Notes: generated by a model from the sequence alone, not told the origin. Shown: positions 35,479-44,126, counted from the first letter of the stretch. The stretch is 64,000 nucleotides of DNA from Gemmatimonas sp. (GCF_031426495.1 NZ_JANPLK010000059.1:248001-312000); one strand, 5' to 3'. A program made the numbers and translations.

Positions 35479-36063
35479 ATGGAACCTATGGAAACCGATG
35501 CCGCTATCGTCCGCCGGGCGATCGAGGGCGACGAGCGAGCCATGCGCCTGCTGTGGAATCAGCACGCGGCGCATGTCGATGCCGTCGTCCGTCGACTCGC
35601 CGCGGATCCCGACCTTGCCGAGGACATCGCGCAGGAGGTCTGGATCCAGATCTTTCACGCGCTCCCGTCATGGCGGGGCGATGCGAAGTTCAGCACCTGG
35701 GTGCATCGCGTGGCCATCAATCGCACGCTGAACGCGCTCCGGCGGACCAAACGACTCGCCGCCACCGAGACGGCGATCGAAGAAGACTCAGCGTACGTGG
35801 AACAGGACGCCGATCGCAGTATGCTGGCGCACACCATCGACGAGGCGGCGCGCAAGCTGTCGCCCGGCGCGCGGACCGTGTTCCTGCTGCACGATGTGGA
35901 AGGCTATACCCACGAGGAGATCGCGACGGAGCTGGGGATCACCCCCGGCGGATCGAAGTCGCAGCTCTTCAAGGCGCGGGCGAAGCTTCGCCGGTTGCTC
36001 GCCCCGCTTGTCGACACCTCATCAACCGGCATGGATCGTAGCTATGCAGCACCTGGATTCTGA
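35479..36063 (+). CDS. ECF RNA polymerase sigma factor (sigma-E-like)
   Basis: The listed ATG at 35479 (MEPMETDAAIVRRAIEGDERAM) gives 194 residues; GTG 35467 and ATG 35488 are alternatives. Region 2: LAEDIAQEVWIQIFHALPSWRGDAKFSTWVHRVAINRTLNALRR. Region 4: KLSPGARTVFLLHDVEGYTHEEIATELGITPGGSKSQLFKARAKLRRLL. Its end overlaps the anti-sigma start by 20 bp, and the PDZ protein gene follows, so the three genes form one envelope-stress module by analogy with sigma-E/RseA systems. The divergent neighbour is the serine hydrolase. Confidence 0.9.
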   Translation: MEPMETDAAIVRRAIEGDERAMRLLWNQHAAHVDAVVRRLAADPDLAEDIAQEVWIQIFHALPSWRGDAKFSTWVHRVAINRTLNALRRTKRLAATETAIEEDSAYVEQDADRSMLAHTIDEAARKLSPGARTVFLLHDVEGYTHEEIATELGITPGGSKSQLFKARAKLRRLLAPLVDTSSTGMDRSYAAPGF

Positions 36064-36817
36064 GCGGCTCGCCGCGTTCGATCACGACGCGTTTTCGCCC
36101 GAGGAGCACGCGCACCTCGCGGCCTGTGCCACCTGTCGTGGCGAGGTCGCCGCGTACGCGCAGCTGGTGCAGATGGCCGGCGCCTTGGTCACGCACGATG
36201 TGACGGACACCGAGCATCGACTCTCGTCGTGGGAGTCCATTGCCAGTGGCCTGCGGCAGGGTGACCGCTCGACGCCGGCTCCGGTCGTGCAACAGGCCCC
36301 GATCAGCCTGACGTCGGCGCCCGTCACCCCGTGGTGGGCCCGCTCGTCGCTGCGCGTCGCGGCGGCCGTTGCCCTGATGGCCGGTGGTGCCGTGCTGGGA
36401 CGCGTTTCCGCTGGGTCGCCGCTGGTCTCGTCCGCCCGCACCGCCGGTGTGGCCGGCGTGATGGCCGAATCGCTGGGACTCGGTGATGTGTCACTGCGTC
36501 CCGCGACCTATGGCGCCGCCGGTGAATTCGCGTCGGTGAGTCAGGCCACCAGCCTGTTGAACCGCGCACAGCGGGACTACGAACGCGCGTCGTTGTGGCT
36601 GGCCGCCAACGACAGTACGCCGCACGACTCCGACGTGTACCGCGCCCGTTTGGCGGCCCTCGATCAGATGATGGCCGCCTCGCGCGCCGCCCTCAGCGAC
36701 GCACCGCAGGATCCTGTCCTCAACCAGTACTATCTCGCCGCCTTCTCCGCGCGCGAGGCCACGCTGCAGCAGCTCGGCACCTCGCTGCCCGTGGGTAAGA
36801 CCATCGAGCGATATTGA
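36044..36817 (+). CDS. anti-sigma factor with zinc-finger domain
   Basis: From ATG 36044 the 257-residue protein starts MQHLDSERLAAFDHDAFSPEEHAHLAACATCRGEVAAYAQL, a ZAS domain with HxxxCxxC (HLAACATC). One TM helix near 110 (SLRVAAAVALMAGGAVLG) separates this cytosolic part from a periplasmic region with helical repeats (LLNRAQRDYERASLWLAAN, LAALDQMMAASRAALSDAP). Its start lies within the end of the sigma gene (20-bp overlap). Release of the sigma factor by proteolysis of the TM protein is the known mechanism for the class; no protease is encoded beside it except the PDZ protein, which lacks a protease domain. Confidence 0.87.
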   Translation: MQHLDSERLAAFDHDAFSPEEHAHLAACATCRGEVAAYAQLVQMAGALVTHDVTDTEHRLSSWESIASGLRQGDRSTPAPVVQQAPISLTSAPVTPWWARSSLRVAAAVALMAGGAVLGRVSAGSPLVSSARTAGVAGVMAESLGLGDVSLRPATYGAAGEFASVSQATSLLNRAQRDYERASLWLAANDSTPHDSDVYRARLAALDQMMAASRAALSDAPQDPVLNQYYLAAFSAREATLQQLGTSLPVGKTIERY

Positions 36818-36818
36818 T

Positions 36819-38069
36819 ATGCGTCTCCGTTTCTTGCCCGTCGTCGCCGTGTTCGTCACCGCCGGCACGCTGAGTGCCGACGCGCTGCGCGCCCAGACCA
36901 CGGTGCGCACGCCCACCCGCGTGCGCGGCACGATCATCGCCAGTTCCGCCGCGAACGCCTGCGCCGAGCTGGCGGCGACCCCGTCGGCGCTGGTGAATGC
37001 GCCGGAAGGAATGGCGCTGCTGCGTCTCAAGCGTGAGTTGGAAAGCGCGGCGTTCACGCTCGAACAGCAACAACAGCTGCAGGGTATCGACGTGCAGCGG
37101 ATCACCCAGGTGCAGCGCGGTGTCGATTCGCTCATGCAAACGATCATCGTGCGGGTGCAGCGTCGCGACGGTCCCGATGGTGAGATCATCACCGTGCAGC
37201 GCGGCGACAGTATCCGCACGCTGCGACTGAGCGCGCCCACGATCGAGGCGAACATCCGGTCGTTGCAGCCGCAGATCACCGCGTTCATCGCTGCGGCGGA
37301 GGCACAGTCGGGCCGCTCGGTCAGCGAGGTCGGCTACATGGGCGTCGGCTTGCTCGGCGCGCAAGTACGCACGGTCACGCCCGACGGCGTGCTGGTCAGT
37401 CACTGCGGCTATCCCGTCGTGGAAACCGTCGATATCGGCTCGCCCGCCTCGCGGGCCGGTGTGCTGGCCGGTGATACGGTGCTGGCCTACAATGGACGTG
37501 ATCTCACGCAGCGCGCCATCAACTACCAGAGCATGCTGGTGCCGGGTGAGACGGTGCGTATGCGCGTGAAGCGCGGCGCGAAGGCCCGTGAGATTCCGGT
37601 CACGGTCGTCGCGCGACAGGTGGAGCGACAGCTCGTGGTGATGCGTGGCTCCGAGGTACCGATGTCGGCGCTGCCGCCGGACGCCCCGCGGGCGCTCAGC
37701 GGTCGTCTCATGATTTCATCCGCGGCACCGTCGCCCTCGCCCTCGTCTCCGAGCATGGGCACGGTGTCGGGTCCCGCGGCCGCGAATGGCGTCGCGGTCC
37801 TGTTGGGCGCGCAGCTTTCCACGGTCGATGACGATTTTGCCGAGGTGTTGGGACTCGAGCCGGGCATTCTCGTGTTGCGTGCCATGCCGGGATCCCCATT
37901 CGCCGAGGCCGGACTTCGGGGGGGCGAGATCATTCGCGCGTTCAACGGAACGGCGGTGCACGATGTGCAGGCGATGCGTCGGGCGATTGCCGGGGCGGGC
38001 TCCCGCGAGGCGCGGCTTACCGTGTTCTCCCGCGCGAACGGCACGCGGACCGTCACGCTGCGCTGGTAG
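36819..38069 (+). CDS. secreted two-PDZ-domain protein
   Basis: The 416-residue protein starts one base after the anti-sigma stop codon, with a signal peptide (MRLRFLPVVAVFVTAGTLSADALRAQ). Residues 50-150 form a helical region that includes a stretch rich in Gln (LEQQQQLQGIDVQRITQVQ). Two PDZ domains follow: GYMGVGLLGAQVRTV ... IGSPASRAGVLAGDTVLAYNGRDL, and AVLLGAQLSTVDDDFAEVLGLEPGILVLRAMPGSPFAEAGLRGGEIIRAFNGTAV. No protease triad is seen. It could present unfolded outer-membrane peptides or modulate anti-sigma stability; that is inference from operon position. Confidence 0.85.
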   Translation: MRLRFLPVVAVFVTAGTLSADALRAQTTVRTPTRVRGTIIASSAANACAELAATPSALVNAPEGMALLRLKRELESAAFTLEQQQQLQGIDVQRITQVQRGVDSLMQTIIVRVQRRDGPDGEIITVQRGDSIRTLRLSAPTIEANIRSLQPQITAFIAAAEAQSGRSVSEVGYMGVGLLGAQVRTVTPDGVLVSHCGYPVVETVDIGSPASRAGVLAGDTVLAYNGRDLTQRAINYQSMLVPGETVRMRVKRGAKAREIPVTVVARQVERQLVVMRGSEVPMSALPPDAPRALSGRLMISSAAPSPSPSSPSMGTVSGPAAANGVAVLLGAQLSTVDDDFAEVLGLEPGILVLRAMPGSPFAEAGLRGGEIIRAFNGTAVHDVQAMRRAIAGAGSREARLTVFSRANGTRTVTLRW

Positions 38070-38085
38070 GCGCGGCGTCGATCGC

Positions 38086-38910
38086 CTACTTCAGGCTGCC
38101 GGCGGGCACCGTATACAGCAGTCGCACGGTGGCGCGGTCGGTCTCGCTGAGTTCACGCACGCGCACGCGCGCCGACATGATATCGTCGGACGACTCGGCG
38201 TGATCGAGGCCGAGCAGATGACCGACTTCGTGCAACGCAATCGCGCGCATCTGCGGGGGCGTCACGTAGCCGCCGCCCGGATGTGACACGGCCAGCTGAA
38301 TGTCGCTCGACACGAGCCAATAGGCGGCATCGCGGCTCCAGATCGTCTTGCCGCTGATGCCGTTGGCGAACGAGCTGGTGAAGCGCACGTGCACATCGGC
38401 ACTCGCCGAGTCGATCACGAAGGTGAAGCGCACGGGAATACCGGCCTGCACCCACGTGTCGAACGCATCGCGTACCACCGGGAGATAGTCCGACTTCCAG
38501 CCCTCGATGTCCTCGCCGTCGCGTATGAACACACGCAGCGGCCGGGTGGTGCGGTCGGGCCAGCGGGTGAGCGCCGAATCGCGGGAGCGCAACAGCGCGT
38601 TCATGTACGTGCCGCTGATGCCGGGCGCGAGGCGACGGCGCATTTCGTCGGCCGAGATCGACGGGCGATCCGGGCGCACGAGCAGCGACGACGGCACCAG
38701 AAACTCCTCGCCGTGCAGCAGCGCGCGCGGCACGATCGAACCGCTGTCGACGGCGATGCGCAGGCCGCGACCCGTACGAGGGGCGCGTTCATCGATCGCG
38801 CCGGCGGCCTCGCTGCGCATGGCAGATGGGCGCACGCCGACGCTCTGCCCGCCAATGAAGCAGGCCAATCCGACCACACAGCAGGCGAGCAGCGTTTCCG
38901 CGGTCTTCAT
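38086..38910 (-). CDS. matrixin-type secreted zinc metalloprotease
   Basis: The 274-residue protein has an N-terminal membrane segment (LLACCVVGLACFIGGQ), a pro-like region up to about 150, and a metzincin domain: AFDTWVQAGIPVRFTF, ADVHVRFTSSFANGISGKTIWSRD, and the zinc motif HEVGHLLGLDH with the Met-turn-like DDIMSARVRVRELSETDRATVRLLY. The zinc site is complete. It is convergent with the PDZ gene, ending 17 bp from it. Matrixins in bacteria degrade exoproteins or process surface proteins. Confidence 0.86.
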   Translation of the reverse strand: MKTAETLLACCVVGLACFIGGQSVGVRPSAMRSEAAGAIDERAPRTGRGLRIAVDSGSIVPRALLHGEEFLVPSSLLVRPDRPSISADEMRRRLAPGISGTYMNALLRSRDSALTRWPDRTTRPLRVFIRDGEDIEGWKSDYLPVVRDAFDTWVQAGIPVRFTFVIDSASADVHVRFTSSFANGISGKTIWSRDAAYWLVSSDIQLAVSHPGGGYVTPPQMRAIALHEVGHLLGLDHAESSDDIMSARVRVRELSETDRATVRLLYTVPAGSLK

Positions 38911-38919
38911 CGAGTCGCG

Positions 38920-39834
38920 TCAGGAGTCTGGTGGTCCCTCCGCGAGGAAGGTGTGCACCGCAGCGAAGAAGGCGTCGGGGGCCTCCCAGAAGGGATTGTG
39001 GCCCGCCTCCGCGATCGGCAGCAGACGCGCGTGGCCGAGGTGCGCCGCCGTGCGTGCTGCTTCTTCAAACGGCAGCACGTCCGCCGCTCCATGGACGACG
39101 AGCGTTGGCGTGGGCAGGTCACGCAGCGCATTGCGCCAGTCGTAGCCGTCTCGGCGCAGGCGTGCCGCGACGACCGCGCCGGTGGCGCTGGTGCCTTTCG
39201 GAGGCGTCACACTACCGGCGAACTGCTGGTCGAAAAACCAGGCGGGGAAGAACGCCTGCGCGTAGCGGGCGTGCGCGTCGAGATCGGGGCTGGTGAGCGC
39301 GGCGGTGTCGAAGGCGGCCAATCGCTGTTGCGCTACGCCCGTGAGTCGGGCCACGCCGGCGTCGTGGAGTGGTGGGAGCCACGCACTGGTCACGCCGACC
39401 GCGTTGACCAACACCAGTTGTCGCGTGGCCTCGAGGTCCTGCGCAGTAGCGAGCATTGCGATGCCGCCGCCCCACGAGTGACCGAGCACGTCCCATTGGG
39501 CAATGCCGAGCGCGACGCGCAACGCGGGCACGTCACCCGCATCGAACTCGATGCGCGACGCCTGCATACCCGGCGGTGATGCACTTCGGCCGCGGCCGCG
39601 TTGATCGAAGAAGATGAGTTGTCGGTGCCTGGCGAGTGCGGCGAGCGCTGGCCAGAGCAGCGTGTGATCGAACAACAAACCACCGTTGATGCACAGCAGC
39701 GGCAACGTGCCGGCCACGGCCGGCGTGTGATACACGGCGAAGTCGAGTCCGCGGGCGCGCACGATGAGCGGCTCGAGCGCCGGACGCGATCCGAGTGAAC
39801 GGCGAAAGGCGAGATAGCGATCGAGGGTGGACAT
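38920..39834 (-). CDS. alpha/beta hydrolase, proline-iminopeptidase-like
   Basis: From ATG 39834 (MSTLDRYLAF) the protein has 304 residues; ATG 39846 would overlap patatin by 10 bp. It has an INGGLLFDHTLLW loop, FFDQRGRGRSASPPG, the nucleophile elbow GHSWGGGIAM, a lid domain (residues 140-210), and VHGAADVLPFEEA plus EAGHNPFWEAPD for acid and base. This is the pattern of S33 peptidases and related esterases. The matrixin gene starts 9 bp downstream; the patatin gene ends 2 bp upstream. Confidence 0.85.
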   Translation of the reverse strand: MSTLDRYLAFRRSLGSRPALEPLIVRARGLDFAVYHTPAVAGTLPLLCINGGLLFDHTLLWPALAALARHRQLIFFDQRGRGRSASPPGMQASRIEFDAGDVPALRVALGIAQWDVLGHSWGGGIAMLATAQDLEATRQLVLVNAVGVTSAWLPPLHDAGVARLTGVAQQRLAAFDTAALTSPDLDAHARYAQAFFPAWFFDQQFAGSVTPPKGTSATGAVVAARLRRDGYDWRNALRDLPTPTLVVHGAADVLPFEEAARTAAHLGHARLLPIAEAGHNPFWEAPDAFFAAVHTFLAEGPPDS

Positions 39835-39836
39835 CC

Positions 39837-40904
39837 CTACGCCCACGGGATGATTGCATCGACCAGTCGCCCGGTCTCGATGAGCTCATGCAGTTCATCG
39901 CCGAGCGCGGTGCTGGCATCGAGGATCGCTTGCCACCGCGTCATCCGTTCGGCTTCGGTGCACTCGAAGAAATCACGCCGATCGGGAATGCGTGTGCCGG
40001 GGAGTGAGGCGACGAATGCCGGCGATGGCGCGATCAACAGCGTGCGCGAGAAATTCACCGCACCCGCGCGTCGCCACGGCAGCGATTTGTCGAACCAGCC
40101 CGGCACGACATGATCATAAAAGTGCGCATAGAGCACGAGGCCGGGACCGGGCCCGTAGTCGAGGTCCAGGTGGTAGTCGGTCACGCCGCCGTCCCAGTGC
40201 AGGCCGGGGGCACCGGGAATGCGCACGCCTTCCATGAGCAGCGGAATCGACCCCGAGGCGAGCAGGGCCGCGCGCAGATTCTCCGGCGTGAGCGTGCGAT
40301 GCACCGTCGGCAAATCGCGCAGATGCAGAAACGGTGAGTCGTTGCCAGCCGAGTGAAAGATCGTGCGTGTCATCTGCCAGGCGAGCGAACGCCGCGTCAC
40401 GACGTTGGCGGCGGCGGCGAGGGCCATGGCCGTGGCCAGCACGGGCCGTCGCTGGCTCGACGCGAGGCCGCGCGACTCGGCCGTGATCACATGCACGCGA
40501 AACGTCGGGTGCGACAGGATTTCGTGCACGCCCTCGGGACCAAGCAGATCGTCGAGGGCGCGCATAAGGACCTCGCTCACCTCCGGCGCGCCGGGCTTCG
40601 GCGAATAGCGCTGGCGGTAGATGTACGCCTCGTGTCCGCGAGCGAGGGCGGCGACCGGATCGCGTTGGGCGAGGCACGCCATGCGCCAGCTGCCGATCGA
40701 CGAGCCGATGAGGTGCAGCGGGCGAGTTCGTGGCTGTGGTAGCAGGTGCCCGAAGAGGTAGCGATCGAGTCCGCCGATCCCGATCCATTTGGCGCCTCCC
40801 GACGCACCCGGAACGATGTCGATCTGGTCGCCGCGAAGACCGCCATGCGCGCGGAGATGGGCGAGCGCAGCGGGGCCGGCGCGGAGGGTGAGCAGGGAGG
40901 TCAT
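39837..40904 (-). CDS. patatin-like phospholipase
   Basis: From ATG 40904 (MTSLLTLRAGPAALAHL) the protein has 355 residues. Lipase motifs: GASGGAKW, the nucleophile elbow GSSIGSWRM (GxSxG), ASGSIPLLMEGVRIP, and the dyad Asp in WDGGVTDYHLDLDY (DGG). The C-terminal part after residue 250 is a family-specific cap. It probably acts on membrane phospholipids or neutral lipids; no signal peptide is seen. It is divergent from the Fur-box-controlled PepSY gene with about 108 bp between starts. Confidence 0.82.
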   Translation of the reverse strand: MTSLLTLRAGPAALAHLRAHGGLRGDQIDIVPGASGGAKWIGIGGLDRYLFGHLLPQPRTRPLHLIGSSIGSWRMACLAQRDPVAALARGHEAYIYRQRYSPKPGAPEVSEVLMRALDDLLGPEGVHEILSHPTFRVHVITAESRGLASSQRRPVLATAMALAAAANVVTRRSLAWQMTRTIFHSAGNDSPFLHLRDLPTVHRTLTPENLRAALLASGSIPLLMEGVRIPGAPGLHWDGGVTDYHLDLDYGPGPGLVLYAHFYDHVVPGWFDKSLPWRRAGAVNFSRTLLIAPSPAFVASLPGTRIPDRRDFFECTEAERMTRWQAILDASTALGDELHELIETGRLVDAIIPWA

Positions 40905-40991
40905 TCCCGGCAATTTGGCGACAGGGGCAAGGCGTGTTCGATAGCCGATTGACTTGGTCGGGATACCTCGCTTACCCTTCAATTCCCTTCA

Positions 40992-41006
40992 TGAGAATCA
41001 TTCTCA
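40992..41006. promoter_or_regulatory. Fur box upstream of the PepSY gene
   Basis: TGAGAAT-C-ATTCTCA is a perfect 7-1-7 inverted repeat, one of the classic Fur half-site layouts. It lies 6 bp before the start codon at 41013, between a weak promoter (TTGACT at 40949-40954, TACCCT at 40973-40978) and the ATG. Repression by iron-loaded Fur is the expected effect. Confidence 0.87.
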
Positions 41007-41012
41007 ACAAAC

Positions 41013-42158
41013 ATGTCCGTGCGCCTTTTCCGCCGTTTCCTATTTTGGACCCACCTCGTGATCGGCCTCGCCGCCGGCGCCCTCGTGTTCATCATGGCCG
41101 TGACTGGCGTGCTACTTACGTACCAGAAGCAGATGACGGTCTGGGCCGATCTCCGGGGGCTGGACGGTGCACCGCCGGCGGCGGGGCTGCTGGCGCTGCC
41201 GGCCGATACGCTCCTATCCCGCGTCGCCGCCTCCCGGCAGGCGACCCCGACGGCGATCGTGTGGCGTGAGGGCGCGAACACGCCGGTGGAGGTGCAGTTC
41301 GGACGGGAGTCCCGCGTGTTCGCCAATGCCTACACGGCGGAGGAGCTCGGCACGGGGTCGGCCACGATGCGTGGCTTCTTTCGACAGGTCACCGACTGGC
41401 ACCGCTGGCTGGCCGCGAAAGGCGACACGCGCGATCTGGGGCGCGCCGCGACCGGCGCCGCCAATCTGGCGTTTCTTCTGATCGTGCTGAGCGGCATGTG
41501 GCTCTGGTGGCCGCGCAACCTCACGTGGGCCTCAGTGCGCAGCGTGACGTGGTTCCGTCGAGGCCTTTCGGGCAAGGCGCGCGACTTCAATTGGCACAAC
41601 GTGATCGGATTCTGGAGCGCGATCCCGCTGGTGATCGTGGTGGCGTCGGGCGTGGTGATCTCGTATCCCTGGGCCAGCGCGCTGGTGTTCCGTGTGGCGG
41701 GCGAGGCGCCGCCGGCGCGAGCCGCCGCCGGTCCAGCGGCGCCGGACCGACCGGCGGGGGCCATCCCCGGCGCGCTGCAGCCGCGATTGGCCGTCGCCAA
41801 GGCACAGATGCCCAACTGGCGCACGATCTCGCTCACGCTGCCCACCAAGCCCCACGCCGATGCCTCCTTCGCCCTCGACCGCGGCATGGGCGGCGAACCC
41901 CACAAGCGCGCGACAGCCGTGATCACGACTGAGGGTCAGGTCTCCGAGCTGCAGTCCTTCGCCAGCCAGTCCCCCGGCCGCCGCCTGCGCTCGATTTTGC
42001 GTTTCGCCCACACCGGTGAAGTGCTGGGCGTGTTCGGGCAGACCCTAGCCGGCCTCATCTCGCTCGGTAGCGCCGTGCTGGTCGTCACCGGCATCACCCT
42101 CTCCCTCCGCCGCCTCCGCGCCTGGCTGCGCCGGCGCTCCAGCCCCGCTCTGTTGTAG
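41013..42158 (+). CDS. PepSY-associated membrane protein, probably iron-regulated
   Basis: The 381-residue protein has four TM segments: LFRRFLFWTHLVIGLAAGALVFIMAVTGVLLTYQ at the N-terminus, TGAANLAFLLIVLSGMWLWWP near 160, VIGFWSAIPLVIVVASGVVISYPWA near 205, and a last helix AGLISLGSAVLVVTGITLSL near 355. PepSY-like external regions lie between, with TDWHRWLAAKGD and LRFAHTGEVLGVFGQTL. Members of this family are found in siderophore and ferric-reductase loci. The Fur box immediately upstream supports an iron-starvation role. There is no Shine-Dalgarno sequence; the repeat array begins at the last base of its stop codon. Confidence 0.83.
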   Translation: MSVRLFRRFLFWTHLVIGLAAGALVFIMAVTGVLLTYQKQMTVWADLRGLDGAPPAAGLLALPADTLLSRVAASRQATPTAIVWREGANTPVEVQFGRESRVFANAYTAEELGTGSATMRGFFRQVTDWHRWLAAKGDTRDLGRAATGAANLAFLLIVLSGMWLWWPRNLTWASVRSVTWFRRGLSGKARDFNWHNVIGFWSAIPLVIVVASGVVISYPWASALVFRVAGEAPPARAAAGPAAPDRPAGAIPGALQPRLAVAKAQMPNWRTISLTLPTKPHADASFALDRGMGGEPHKRATAVITTEGQVSELQSFASQSPGRRLRSILRFAHTGEVLGVFGQTLAGLISLGSAVLVVTGITLSLRRLRAWLRRRSSPALL

Positions 42159-42360
42159 CCCAAAGCCCACCGCCCACCGCCCACCGCCCAAGGCCCAAGG
42201 CCCAAGGCCCAAGGCCCAAGGCCCAAGGCCCAAGGCCCAAGGCCCAAGGCCCAAGGCCCAAGGCCCAAAGCCCACCGCCCACCGCCCACCGCCCAAGGCC
42301 CAAGGCCCAAGGCCCAAGGCCCACAGCCCACAGCCCACCGCCCACCGCACACCGCCCACA
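42158..42360. repeat. 29-copy heptamer tandem array (GCCCAAG/GCCCACC)
   Basis: 203 bp equal exactly 29 heptamers of type GCCCA[A/C][G/C/A]. Order: GCCCAAA, three GCCCACC, eleven GCCCAAG (42186-42262), GCCCAAA, three GCCCACC, four GCCCAAG, then six mixed units. The GCCCAAA-(GCCCACC)3-GCCCAAG series occurs twice, pointing to a larger block duplication. The array starts on the last base of the PepSY stop TAG. Because the unit is 7 bp, all three frames of one strand give the same heptapeptide repeat, without stops: on the minus strand LGPWALG. Confidence 0.95.
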
Positions 42361-42364
42361 GCAA

Positions 42365-42462
42365 GAACACGGAGTGAACCGATTGCACCGACCACACAGA
42401 TAAGCCAACAGCGCTTTTCGCTTATCTGTGGCTCGTTCAGTGTCATCGGTGGTCTCCGTGTT
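42365..42462. repeat. imperfect long inverted repeat next to the heptamer array
   Basis: GAACACGGAG at 42365-42374 pairs with CTCCGTGTTC at 42453-42462; ACCGAT/ATCGGT follow inside; the innermost stem is CACAGATAAGC (42395-42405) with GCTTATCTGTG (42420-42430) around 14 bases that include CGCTTTTCG. The intermediate part is mismatched. It forms a third style of foldback element in this window and lies in the same gap as the heptamer array. Confidence 0.8.
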
Positions 42463-42757
42463 CAGGCCGTTGCCGTTGCAGCACCAGTCGCCCGCGCCAT
42501 CTGTCGCGCGACACGCGACATCGCGCGTGCGACATCGCGCGTGCGACATCTGTCGCGCTGTCGGCCCTCCCGCAGTTCACGAAGCAAGCACGCAGCCGCG
42601 ATCGATCCCCCCGACATACCCCAATGCCCTCACCCACATGCGTTTGCGCAAACGCTCCGGTGCGGCAGGATCTGCCGGTGGTTCACGGCATTCCCTTTGC
42701 CTAGCTCGCCGTCGGGAGCAGTCACCTTCGGCATCCACTGGATTCATCGAGGCGAGC
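42463..42757. repeat. short 14-bp repeats and otherwise empty DNA before the dehydrogenase gene
   Basis: GCGACATCGCGCGT occurs twice at 42515-42528 and 42529-42542, followed by a truncated third copy with the inverted form GATGTCGC nearby (42498-42510, 42543-42557). No gene is supported. The last part holds the ribosome binding region (GAGGCGAG) of the broken aldehyde dehydrogenase at 42758. Confidence 0.7.
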
Positions 42758-44098
42758 ATGGCCACGTCAGCTGTACCGAGCAGCACCGCCACTCTTCCGC
42801 AGGGCGCGGCGCAGTACGCAATCACGATCCCCATCAAGAGACGGTACGAGAACTGGATCGATGGCACGTTCTCGGCGCCCGTTCGTGGCCAGTACTTCAG
42901 CAACCCGACGCCGATCACTGGTCAGCACCTGTGCGACGTCGCCCGCTCCACCGCCGAAGACGTGGAACTCGCACTCGACGCCGCGCATCGCGCCGCGCCG
43001 GCCTGGGGACGCACGTCGGCCACGCATCGCGCCATCATCCTCAACAAGATTGCCGATCGACTTGAAGAGAACCTCGAAGCCATCGCCGTGATCGAGACCA
43101 TCGACAACGGTAAGCCGATTCGCGAAACGAAGGCCGCCGACCTGCCGCTCGCCGTCGATCACTTTCGCTACTTCGCGGGTGTGCTGCGCGCCCAGGAAGG
43201 CAGCGCTGGTGAACTCGACGAGGACATGGTGGCGTATCATTTCCACGAGCCCCTCGGCGTGGTCGCGCAGATCATCCCGTGGAATTTCCCGCTGCTCATG
43301 GCGGTGTGGAAACTCGCCCCGGCGCTGGCGGCCGGAAACGCCGTGGTGCTCAAGCCCGCCGAGCAGACGCCGGTCGCCATCATGGCCTTCGTCGAACTCA
43401 TCGCCGATCTGCTCCCGGCCGGTGTGCTGAACGTCGTGCAGGGCTTCGGCGTCGAAGCCGGCAAGCCACTCGCCTCAAGTCCGCGCGTGGCGAAGATCGC
43501 CTTCACCGGCGAGACCACGACCGGTCGCCGAACGTCTTCTTCGCCGACGTGATGCAGCAGGACGACGCCTTCTTCGACAAGGCGCTGGAAGGCTTCGCCA
43601 TGTTCGCGCTCAATCAGGGTGAAGTGTGCACATGCCCGTCGCGCGCCCTCGTGCAGGAGTCGATCTATGAGAAGTTCATGGAGCGCGCGATCGATCGCGT
43701 GAAGCGGATCACGATGGGACACCCGCTCGATCCCAGCACGATGATCGGTGCGCAGGCGTCAAACGATCAGCTCGAGAAGATTCTCAGCTACTTCGACATC
43801 GGCGTGAAGGAAGGCGCCAAGGTGCTCACCGGTGGCAAGCGCGCCACGCACGAGGGCGAACTGGCCGGCGGCTACTTCGTGGAGCCGACCATCTTCGAAG
43901 GGCACAACAAGATGCGCGTGTTTCAGGAGGAGATCTTCGGCCCGGTCGTCTCCGTCACCTCGTTCACGGACATGGACGACGCGCTCGCCATTGCCAACGG
44001 CTGTACGGACTCGGCGCCGGCGTCTGGTCGCCGCGACGTGAACACGCTGTACCGCATGGGTCGCGGGATCAAGGCCGGACGCGCTCGGCTTCTTTTGA
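42758..44098 (+). pseudogene. NAD-dependent aldehyde dehydrogenase (AcoD/ExaC type), broken by internal deletions
   Basis: From ATG 42758 the frame matches aldehyde dehydrogenase (IIPWNFPLLMAVWKLAPALAAGNAVVLKPAEQTP) up to FTGETTTGR at about 43528. The next recognisable residues, NVFFADVMQQDD, are in another frame. About 22 residues that should carry LELGGKSP and the general-base Glu are missing. The second part keeps the catalytic Cys in GEVCTCPSR and SNDQLEKILSY. Two small indels (about 43999 and 44031) then throw the frame out and back. A second deletion after IKAGR (about 44082) joins it to LGFF-TGA (44084-44098), which reads as the original C-terminus. A working enzyme is not expected. 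Confidence 0.85.
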
Positions 44099-44126
44099 CC
44101 CCGGGCAGAGACACGTGGGTGACCCG

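Noticed and set aside
42158..42360. CRISPR array
   Set aside because: Units are 7 bp with no unique spacers and no cas genes nearby; it is a simple tandem repeat.
42045..42549. Minus-strand frames with GPWALGL repeats as a structural protein
   Set aside because: They are the frame-independent translation of the heptamer array, without start signals or a conserved flanking domain.
42758..44098. Programmed frameshift in the aldehyde dehydrogenase
   Set aside because: Residues essential for catalysis are deleted, not only frame-shifted, and there are several separate lesions; no slippery site was seen.
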